From assembly GCA_030615555.1 (NCBI GenBank), contig JAUWZB010000065.1, forward strand, positions 1 through 5,366: 5,366 nt of DNA, given 5' to 3'. The DNA comes from Dehalococcoidales bacterium (GTDB taxonomy: Bacteria > Chloroflexota > Dehalococcoidia > E44-bin15). The notes under the pieces are model-generated. The model saw only the letters and a list, made by a program, of their open reading frames with translations. It was not told where the DNA came from and did no database searches. The translations under genes were made by a program, and so were the position numbers. Positions 1 through 4,827 of the stretch are shown here, piece by piece; the first letter of the stretch is position 1, and every line of letters begins with the position of its first letter.

Positions 1-1239
1 TTGCTCCGCCGACACGCTCTTTTGCTGAAGCACGCTGTCCTCATAATAGGTATCGATGTGTTTATCGGTCAAAAAGCCTTCCCGCTCACATATCTCGTAA
101 GCCTTCGTCCCCGGATAGGGAAAGAAGATGGAGACATGAGCCACCTTAGGCCTCACCCGGGCATTGAGCTTGATGGTGTCCAGAATGTCGGGCCTCGTTT
201 CAAAGGGCAGCCCGATCATATTATAGCTCAGGGTCTTGATCCCCGCCTCGTCGCAACAGGAGAAGGCATCGATGATGCGCTTGGTGCTCACCTGGCGGCC
301 GAGGACCTTCCTCCTTATGTGCTCGTTGCCGCTCTCTATCCCGAAGCGGATCAGGGCGCACCCCGCCGACTTCGCCATCCGGGCAATATCGCGGTCCATC
401 AGGTTGGGGTGGCAGTTCATCTCGAAGGGTAGCTTTATCCTCCTCCGATATTCCCGGGTGAAATCCGCGAACCACTCTTTTTTCATCGGCAAAAGGTCGT
501 CGTGGAAGACGTTATACTCGACCTGGGGGAAGTTCTTGACCACCATCTCCACCTCCTCCACGAGGCTGGCCACGCTCCGGAACCTGATATACCTGTTGCC
601 ACCGTATAACTGCTTCATGGCGGGGCTGCAGCAGTAGGCGCAATTGTAGGGGCAGCCGCGGGAAGCCATGAAGACGCCCCGCTTCATGAACTTTAGGTCA
701 AAACTATCCTCATAGGGAAAGACCTCCCGGTCTAGGAAGGGCAAAGCATCTAAGTCTGCAATGAGCGGCCTCAGTGGGTTGCGCTGCACCTTTTCGCCTT
801 TTTCGCTCCTTTTGACCCATAGATTGGGTATGTCAGAGAAATCCCGTCCCTTTTCCAGACGTTGGCACAGGTCGAAAAGGGCCTCCTCCCCCTCGCCGAT
901 GCAGACCATATCAATGCCCTCCAGGGCGATCACCGCATCGGGGCACAGGGTGGCATGAACCCCGCCGCAAATGGTGAGCGCCTCCGAGTGGCGCTTGGTA
1001 AGCGAGGCCAGCGGGGCCACACGGGGGAACGCATTTGTCACTATGGAGAAGGCCACCACATCGGGGCGACTTTTTTTAAGGAAAGCGATAAATTCCTCCT
1101 CAGCTACATCGCCCATGAGGTGAAAGAACTGGCATTCATGCCCCCCCTGTCTCAGATAGGCAATCAACGAAGCGATCCCTACATGGAAGGGCCCCATAAC
1201 CTGGTAGCTGGGGTCGATGTAGGCAAAGGCAACCTTCAT
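1..1239 (-). CDS. B12-binding radical SAM protein (C-terminus beyond window)
   Basis: Reading leftward from ATG at 1239, the frame stays open for 413 codons to base 1, so the C-terminus lies outside the window. Residues 1-130 resemble the Rossmann-like cobalamin-binding domain found in front of many radical SAM enzymes, with CGGVHAT at 91-97 and CIGEGEEAL at 113-121. The radical SAM core follows. RGCPYNCAYC at 194-203 gives the CxxxCxxC cluster ligands C196, C200 and C203, which bind the 4Fe-4S cluster that cleaves S-adenosylmethionine. Later core motifs include RFGIESGNE and MIGLPFET. The start is supported by GAGGA at 1246-1250, 6 nt upstream. The gene begins 25 nt after the methyltransferase stop, so the two are probably co-transcribed. 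The family includes methylases and ring-forming enzymes (BchE- and HpnR-like); the substrate cannot be read from the sequence. An extra cysteine, C204, directly follows the cluster motif. Confidence 0.9.
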   Translation of the reverse strand, partial: MKVAFAYIDPSYQVMGPFHVGIASLIAYLRQGGHECQFFHLMGDVAEEEFIAFLKKSRPDVVAFSIVTNAFPRVAPLASLTKRHSEALTICGGVHATLCPDAVIALEGIDMVCIGEGEEALFDLCQRLEKGRDFSDIPNLWVKRSEKGEKVQRNPLRPLIADLDALPFLDREVFPYEDSFDLKFMKRGVFMASRGCPYNCAYCCSPAMKQLYGGNRYIRFRSVASLVEEVEMVVKNFPQVEYNVFHDDLLPMKKEWFADFTREYRRRIKLPFEMNCHPNLMDRDIARMAKSAGCALIRFGIESGNEHIRRKVLGRQVSTKRIIDAFSCCDEAGIKTLSYNMIGLPFETRPDILDTIKLNARVRPKVAHVSIFFPYPGTKAYEICEREGFLTDKHIDTYYEDSVLQQKSVSAEQ

Positions 1240-1264
1240 ATCAGTTCCTCGTTAAATTTTTCGC

Positions 1265-2239
1265 TCACTCCACCCTCGCCCCATCGCCCTTTTGCCCATG
1301 CAGGATAAACTCAAAGGAGAAGCGGTTAAATAGCCAGGGCAGCGTATGTCCCAGGCTTTCCCATAAGCGGGCGAGGGGCGCCGGCATCCCGGGAGGGGCG
1401 TGGGTGAGGGCGGTAAAGTGGAATTGTTCGATGCCCTCCTTAGCGAGGATGCGCACCACCTCGCGGCGTGAGATGGCATCTTCATAGGGTGTGGGGTGTC
1501 CCAGTCCCGCGGGCAGCAGGAATCGGGGCAGGCGCATATATTTGCTGGGCTCGGCAACGACGATATGTCCTCCCCGCTTCACCGCCCTTGCCATTGCCCG
1601 CAGGGGCTCGGCTATGGGCTGGGAGTGATGAAGGGAGCCCTTGGAGAAGACCACATCGAAGGCCTCAGCGCGGAAGGGAAGCTGGCGGGCATCGCCACAA
1701 ACGCAGTTTTGGGCCCCGGCCTCCCTGAGGTCCTCCAGCGAATCGCTCACCAGATCTAAATTAACAATAAAGGCTCCCGCTTGCTCGAGGGGCAGCGACA
1801 CCAGGCGGTCGTTTCCGCTCCCCACATAAAGTAGGCGCTTGCCATAAACCCCACCAACCCTTTCCTGGAGAAACCGGCACAGCCCTCGCGCCCCCTTTTC
1901 CGCATAATGGGCGAATATCTCTGCCGCCCTGGAGTCGCTACAGATCACCTCTTTACCCCAATTATAGAGGTGGTGTTCCCACATAAAGCGGTCGAGCTCC
2001 GGGCTGCCCGGGTTGCGCAAATCCTTTCCCTGGTGCATCGCAGCCTTCAGCCTCTCCAGATAGGCGTTTTTTTGGTGGAGTGTTGCGGCGAGATGGGCCG
2101 GCAACATCTGCGGTATGCCATTAAGGATGGGATAACGGGCGTCACAGGACGAGCAAGCCAGTATGTCCTCGGAGAGGAGCGACAGATTTGCCGACCCACA
2201 CTCCGGGCAAGCCAAAAGCTCAAGCAGATTACGATTCAT
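1265..2239 (-). CDS. Class I SAM methyltransferase with N-terminal Trm112-like zinc ribbon
   Basis: This 324-residue protein begins with a Trm112-like zinc ribbon: CPEC gives C11 and C14, CSSC gives C29 and C32, followed by YPILNGIPQMLP (36-47). A class I methyltransferase domain follows. The glycine-rich SAM loop is LLYVGSGN (136-143), the acidic ribose-binding residue is probably D162, GDARQLPF is at 182-189, and FDVVFSKGSLHH is at 194-205. This layout matches the Methyltransf_11 (UbiE-like) fold fused to a Trm112-type N-terminus. Such fusions act on varied small molecules or lipids, and the substrate here is unknown. The ATG at 2239 lies 4 nt after the ruvA stop and has no clear Shine-Dalgarno, which suggests translational coupling to ruvA. 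The MNRNLLELLACP opening is the usual start of this family, so the start is fairly secure. Together with the radical SAM gene downstream it may form a small modification module. Confidence 0.88.
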   Translation of the reverse strand: MNRNLLELLACPECGSANLSLLSEDILACSSCDARYPILNGIPQMLPAHLAATLHQKNAYLERLKAAMHQGKDLRNPGSPELDRFMWEHHLYNWGKEVICSDSRAAEIFAHYAEKGARGLCRFLQERVGGVYGKRLLYVGSGNDRLVSLPLEQAGAFIVNLDLVSDSLEDLREAGAQNCVCGDARQLPFRAEAFDVVFSKGSLHHSQPIAEPLRAMARAVKRGGHIVVAEPSKYMRLPRFLLPAGLGHPTPYEDAISRREVVRILAKEGIEQFHFTALTHAPPGMPAPLARLWESLGHTLPWLFNRFSFEFILHGQKGDGARVE

Positions 2240-2243
2240 GATA

Positions 2244-2816
2244 TTAACGAGCGGCGAAGTGTTGCAATGCCAGCCTTATCTTATCCTCAACGGTGAGCTC
2301 CGGGGAATCGGGCAGTGAGGCGAGGGCGGAGGTGGCCTCAGCGGGGCTGTAGCCCAGGCTGGTCAGCGCCGCAATCACCTCAGCATCTCCCTCAGCCGGG
2401 GCGCTAACCATGATGCCCTCCAGCTTCCCCTTCAGCTCCAGGGCGAGGCGACTGGCCATTTTCTGGCCCACACCGGGCACCTGGGACAGGAGAGCGACGT
2501 TTCCGGTGGCAATCGCCAGGGCAAGCTGACTGGGATTCATTGCGGAGAGTATCCCCAGGGCCACTTTGGGTCCCACCCCGCTGACGCCGATGAGCGTCCG
2601 AAAGAGCCCAAGCTCTTCAGTGGTGGCAAAGCCATAGAGCGCTACATTGTCCTCCCTCAGGTGGAGGTGGGTATAGAGATGAACCTCCGCACCGATGTCC
2701 CCCAGCGTGCTCAGGGTGGAGGTGGGCATGTGAACCTGAAGGCTTACCCCGCCCACCTTAATAATCGCCCCATCGGCGCTCCGGGACTGGAGTGTTCCAT
2801 CAAGACCAGCGATCAT
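2244..2816 (-). CDS. ruvA: Holliday junction branch migration protein RuvA
   Basis: This 190-residue protein is of normal RuvA length. RuvA binds four-way DNA junctions as a tetramer, holds them open and loads the RuvB helicase rings. Domain I (about 1-64) is the OB fold opening with MIAGLDGTL; it carries LREDNVALYGF at 53-63, where E55 and D56 correspond to the acidic pin that separates strands. Domain II has two helix-hairpin-helix motifs, LIGVSGVGPK (75-84) and LSQVPGVGQK (110-119), for backbone contact. Domain III (about 143-190) is the small helical RuvB-binding domain, with ALTSLGYSPAEA as its recognisable segment. The same frame stays open upstream to 3227, but that part is antisense-frame shadow of ruvC. 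The true start is ATG at 2816, which overlaps the ruvC stop as ATGA. No ruvB follows. Confidence 0.96.
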   Translation of the reverse strand: MIAGLDGTLQSRSADGAIIKVGGVSLQVHMPTSTLSTLGDIGAEVHLYTHLHLREDNVALYGFATTEELGLFRTLIGVSGVGPKVALGILSAMNPSQLALAIATGNVALLSQVPGVGQKMASRLALELKGKLEGIMVSAPAEGDAEVIAALTSLGYSPAEATSALASLPDSPELTVEDKIRLALQHFAAR

Positions 2817-3313
2817 GTTCCTTGCTCTGCCAGTATCCTTGAGATGCGTCTCTCCTGAATGTGGCATATCGCCACCGCCAGGGCATCGGCAGCGTCTGGG
2901 GGCTCGGGTGGGGAGGGTAGCCCCAGCAGGACGCTCACCATCTCCGCCACCTGCCCCTTCCCGCTGCGCCCGTAGCTGGTCACCGCCTGCTTTACCTGAG
3001 CTGGGGTGTAGTGATAAACCGGGATCCCCTTTTCGGTTACGGCAACCGTAGCCATCCCGATCACCTGCCCCACTGCCAGGGCGGAGCGCGCGTTCTTCGC
3101 CACAAAGGGCTCTTCGATGGCGGCCTCCGCAGGCTGATAGCGGGCGATGATGTCGCGGAGCCCCAGATATAAAGTATGAAGACGCTCCGCCAGTGGTGTA
3201 TTTGGGGAAGCCGTCAACGCACCGCAAGCCACCTGAGTAATTTCCCCCGCTTCCTCATCAATTACACCATAGCCCAGGATTATCGTGCCGGGATCGATGC
3301 CTAAGACTCGCAT
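2813..3313 (-). CDS. ruvC: Crossover junction endodeoxyribonuclease RuvC
   Basis: This 166-residue protein is the Holliday junction resolvase, which cuts paired strands as a dimer with metal ions after RuvAB branch migration. The RNase H-like fold is clear: MRVLGIDPGT opens the protein with catalytic D7, AIEEPF supplies E67, and PPDAADALAVAICH supplies D140 and D143. AKNARSALAVGQVIG (72-86) and YTPAQVKQAVTSYGRSGKGQV (102-122) are also family-typical. A GTG at 3328 would add five residues, but it has no room for a ribosome site. The ATG at 3313 has GGA 7 nt upstream and puts the first aspartate at the family position 7, so I chose it. The stop overlaps the ruvA start by 4 nt. A proline-rich turn, LPSPPEPPD (132-140), lies directly before the last catalytic aspartates. 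The gap to yebC upstream is 83 nt with no good promoter, so it is probably read from the yebC promoter. Confidence 0.95.
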   Translation of the reverse strand: MRVLGIDPGTIILGYGVIDEEAGEITQVACGALTASPNTPLAERLHTLYLGLRDIIARYQPAEAAIEEPFVAKNARSALAVGQVIGMATVAVTEKGIPVYHYTPAQVKQAVTSYGRSGKGQVAEMVSVLLGLPSPPEPPDAADALAVAICHIQERRISRILAEQGT

Positions 3314-3396
3314 TTTCGTTCCAGTCACTCCGTTACAAAAAGCCGACCTCTAATTTCAAAGCGATTGCTCAAAAAGAACGTCGGTTAAGGGCGAAT

Positions 3397-4146
3397 CTAT
3401 CCTTGACTGCGATACTTTTCCAGGGCCTCATCGGGGAAGTCGGCATTGGTAAACACCCGCTGCACATCATCGAGCTCCTCCAGTTTATCCAGCAGCCTCA
3501 GGGTCTGAAGCGCCGCCTTTTCGTCAAGCATCACCACGCTCTTGGGCACCATCAATACCTCGGCGGAGACGATGGCGAGCTCCCTCTCCTCCAGGGCTTT
3601 TCTTAGCCCCTCGAGGTCCTCAGGCTTGGTGTGGATCTCCAGTGACCTATCGATCACCTTGACATCTTCCGCGCCAGCATCGATAGCATATAAAGCCAGT
3701 TCCTCAGTGTCCCCCGCCGCTACAGTAATCACCCCTTTGGGCTCGAAAATCCAGGTAACACAACCGCTTTCCCCCAGGCTGCCGTTGCCTCGGGAGAACG
3801 CGTTCCGGATCTCGGCGGTGGTACGATTGCGATTATCGGTGAGCGCCTCAAGCAGGATGGCGGTGCCCCCGGGGCCATAGCCTTCATAGGTGGCCTCAAT
3901 GAGGCTTGCCCCTTCGGCTCCTCCCGCGCCTCGCTTGATCGCCCGCTCAATATTATCCATTGGCATATTGTTATCGCGGGCTTTCTGGATCGCCAGGCGA
4001 AGGCGGAAGTTCATCTCCGGGCTGGTGCCCCCCTGACGCACCGCAGCCTCAATCTCTCGGCTTAACTTGGTGAAAAGCTGCCCACGCCTGGAGTCGGACA
4101 CCCCCTTCTGGCGCTTGATCTGGGACCATTTGGAATGACCTGACAT
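3397..4146 (-). CDS. yebC: YebC/PmpR (TACO1) family protein
   Basis: This 249-residue protein matches the usual length of the YebC family. Visible signatures are MSGHSKW (1-7), RRGQLFTKLSREI (20-32), DNNMPMDNIERAIKRG (58-73), EGYGPGG (88-94), LTDNRNRTTAEIR (102-114) and GSLGESGCVTWIF (122-134), with FTNADFPDEALEKY near the end. Members have been described as DNA-binding regulators (PmpR), as the mitochondrial translation activator TACO1, and more recently as ribosome-associated factors that relieve proline-rich stalls; which applies here is not visible. The frame extends to a GTG at 4164, but the family start is the ATG at 4146, with GAGAGGG at 4154-4160 and a 7-nt spacer. It is the first gene of the leftward unit, with a strong promoter at 4181-4209. 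Its position before ruvC is conserved in many bacteria. Confidence 0.95.
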   Translation of the reverse strand: MSGHSKWSQIKRQKGVSDSRRGQLFTKLSREIEAAVRQGGTSPEMNFRLRLAIQKARDNNMPMDNIERAIKRGAGGAEGASLIEATYEGYGPGGTAILLEALTDNRNRTTAEIRNAFSRGNGSLGESGCVTWIFEPKGVITVAAGDTEELALYAIDAGAEDVKVIDRSLEIHTKPEDLEGLRKALEERELAIVSAEVLMVPKSVVMLDEKAALQTLRLLDKLEELDDVQRVFTNADFPDEALEKYRSQG

Positions 4147-4180
4147 TTTTTTGCCCTCTCCCACTGATTATTGCCCCCAA

Positions 4181-4209
4181 ATTCTATCACCTTAGTTGGT
4201 TGGGGTCAA
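4181..4209 (-). promoter_or_regulatory. Sigma-70 type promoter for yebC-ruvC-ruvA unit
   Basis: On the minus strand, TTGACC (4209-4204) and TAGAAT (4186-4181) are separated by exactly 17 nt. Each box matches the consensus at 5 of 6 positions. The predicted transcript starts near 4174, leaving a leader of about 28 nt before the yebC ATG at 4146, which contains the GAGAGGG ribosome site. It faces away from the desulforedoxin promoters. Confidence 0.75.
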
Positions 4210-4257
4210 AAGTATAATCAAGGCAGGTACTGATGATTAGGTTCTGCTTGTCTGAGG

Positions 4258-4286
4258 TTGACGCCCCGCCGGGTAAATTGTATATG
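4258..4286 (+). promoter_or_regulatory. Possible upstream promoter for the desulforedoxin pair
   Basis: TTGACG (4258-4263) and TATATG (4281-4286) are spaced by 17 nt, matching the consensus at 5 and 4 positions. It is weaker than the promoter 48 bp downstream and would give a leader of about 78 nt. It may be a second, separately controlled start or chance similarity in an AT-rich stretch. Confidence 0.4.
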
Positions 4287-4305
4287 AGGAGGACGAAAAA
4301 AGGTG

Positions 4306-4334
4306 TTGACCAGGATTGGGCAGCGGGCTATAAT
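4306..4334 (+). promoter_or_regulatory. Strong sigma-70 type promoter for the desulforedoxin pair
   Basis: TTGACC (4306-4311) and a perfect TATAAT (4329-4334) are separated by 17 nt. The predicted start is near 4341, about 30 nt before the TTG start codon at 4371. The leader contains the AGGAAGG ribosome site. The promoter lies inside an open frame that runs upstream of 4371 in phase with the gene, which argues that this upstream frame is not translated. Confidence 0.8.
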
Positions 4335-4370
4335 TATAAAGATTTATCGACACAGGAAGGTGGTGCTAAA

Positions 4371-4490
4371 TTGGCGAACGAATTGGGCAAGAGATACTTC
4401 TGCGAGAAGTGCGGCACCGAATTCATTGTTACTAAGAGGGGCGAAGGTAAACTTACTTGCTGCGGTCAGCCGATGACCCTCAAGAAGTAG
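4371..4490 (+). CDS. Desulforedoxin-like small iron protein 1 (39 aa)
   Basis: The frame encodes 39 residues starting at TTG. MANELGKRYFCEKCG carries C11 and C14, and GEGKLTCCGQPM carries C30 and C31. This CxxC plus CC pattern, the length and the GxLxCCGxxM core match desulforedoxin and the N-terminal domain of desulfoferrodoxin, where four cysteines bind one iron as an FeS4 centre in a homodimer. The expected role is a cytoplasmic one-electron carrier, possibly in defence against oxygen or superoxide in an anaerobe; no partner enzyme is in view. AGGAAGGTGG (4354-4363) lies 7 nt before the TTG. The frame is open back to 4233 and has an in-frame ATG at 4284, but the -35 and -10 boxes at 4306-4334 lie inside that stretch, and the family begins at MAN, so I chose the TTG. 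A paralogue follows after 26 nt. Confidence 0.85.
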   Translation: MANELGKRYFCEKCGTEFIVTKRGEGKLTCCGQPMTLKK

Positions 4491-4516
4491 ACCTATAGAA
4501 AAAGGAGTGATGGCCA

Positions 4517-4660
4517 GTGGCAAATCAACTAGGTAAAAGGTTTAAGTGCCAGGTATGTGACACCGAGGTATTATGTGTTAAGGCCGGCGAGGGCGCGGTG
4601 GTTTGTTGCGATAAGGAGATGGAGCCCCAGGAGCCCAGGCCGCTGCCCTCCTCGGATTAG
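4517..4660 (+). CDS. Desulforedoxin-like small iron protein 2 (47 aa)
   Basis: This 47-residue frame is short enough to be lost by length cut-offs. It starts at GTG, with GGAG at 4504-4507 and a 9-nt spacer. MANQLGKRFKCQVC gives C11 and C14, and GEGAVVCCDKEM gives C30 and C31, so all four FeS4 ligands sit at the same positions as in the gene before it. By my alignment 18 of the first 39 residues are identical, so the pair arose by duplication. Differences are an extra cysteine at C20, Asp instead of Gly after the CC pair, and an acidic, proline-rich tail EPQEPRPLPSSD absent from the first protein. Both are probably read from the same promoter, and the terminator at 4696 closes the unit. It may form homodimers or mixed dimers with its neighbour; that is inference. 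Confidence 0.85.
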   Translation: MANQLGKRFKCQVCDTEVLCVKAGEGAVVCCDKEMEPQEPRPLPSSD

Positions 4661-4695
4661 GGATAGCGACAACATATATACTTTTGTTCTTCGAG

Positions 4696-4728
4696 AGGCA
4701 CCTTGCTTCTTATGGCGGGGTGCCTTTT
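4696..4728 (+). terminator. Rho-independent terminator after the desulforedoxin pair
   Basis: AGGCACCTTGC (4696-4706) pairs with GCGGGGTGCCT (4715-4725) as an 11-bp stem with two G-U pairs and an 8-nt loop. TTTT at 4725-4728 follows. It lies 35 nt after the stop of the second small gene and before the promoter of the aldolase gene, which separates the two units. Confidence 0.8.
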
Positions 4729-4747
4729 AGCTGCCTCACTAAAAGGC
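4722..4747. repeat. 9-bp perfect inverted repeat overlapping the terminator
   Basis: GCCTTTTAG (4722-4730) and CTAAAAGGC (4739-4747) are perfect reverse complements around an 8-nt centre. The left arm reuses the 3' end and T-run of the terminator. A further CTAAAAG at 4753-4759 repeats the core 14 bp on, and GCTAAAAG (4752-4759) is also complementary to CTTTTAG-C at 4724-4731. The position just upstream of the aldolase -35 box would suit an operator, or a second hairpin. Confidence 0.5.
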
Positions 4748-4763
4748 TGATGCTAAAAGCAAC

Positions 4764-4792
4764 TTGACTAACCGCAATCCAATCACTAAACT
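4764..4792 (+). promoter_or_regulatory. Putative sigma-70 type promoter for the LsrF-like gene
   Basis: TTGACT (4764-4769) and TAAACT (4787-4792) are 17 nt apart, matching the consensus at 5 and 4 positions. The predicted start near 4799 leaves a leader of about 29 nt before the ATG at 4828. It follows a terminator, which supports independent transcription. Confidence 0.6.
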
Positions 4793-4827
4793 ACGGACAC
4801 ACCGCCTAAAAAGGGGGGATGATTAAC

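Noticed and set aside
124..135. Plus-strand open frames across 1-1300, including one of 143 codons from base 1 and one of 148 codons from 862
   Set aside because: They are antisense shadows of the radical SAM gene, whose own frame has motifs throughout; no ribosome site or family signal supports them.
1111..1122. HxxG (residues 40-43) in the radical SAM protein as a remnant of the DxHxxG cobalamin motif
   Set aside because: It lies after the second strand rather than in the loop where DxHxxG normally sits, so it is probably coincidence.
2817..3227. Long in-frame extension upstream of ruvA (total 327 codons)
   Set aside because: It overlaps ruvC in another frame, gives low-complexity arginine- and glycine-rich sequence with no family signal, and RuvA is complete from ATG 2816.
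3314..3328. GTG start five codons upstream for RuvC
   Set aside because: No room for a ribosome site before it; the ATG at 3313 has GGA 7 nt upstream and places catalytic Asp at residue 7.
3337..3384. Possible minus-strand hairpin CCGAC/GTCGG followed by CTTTTT between yebC and ruvC
   Set aside because: Only 5 bp of stem with a 32-nt loop; too weak to call a terminator or attenuator, and no promoter for ruvC alone was found after it.
4147..4164. GTG start six codons upstream for YebC
   Set aside because: Those codons are the ribosome site itself, GAGAGGG followed by an A-run; the family begins at MSGHSKW or MAGHSKW.
4213..4218. TATAAT on the plus strand near the yebC -35 box
   Set aside because: No acceptable -35 box lies 16-18 nt upstream (CCTTAG at 17 nt).
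4510..4536. ATG mini-frame of 8 codons overlapping the GTG start of the second desulforedoxin
   Set aside because: Its spacing to GGAG is only 2 nt and it ends at once; the GTG frame has correct spacing and clear homology to its neighbour.
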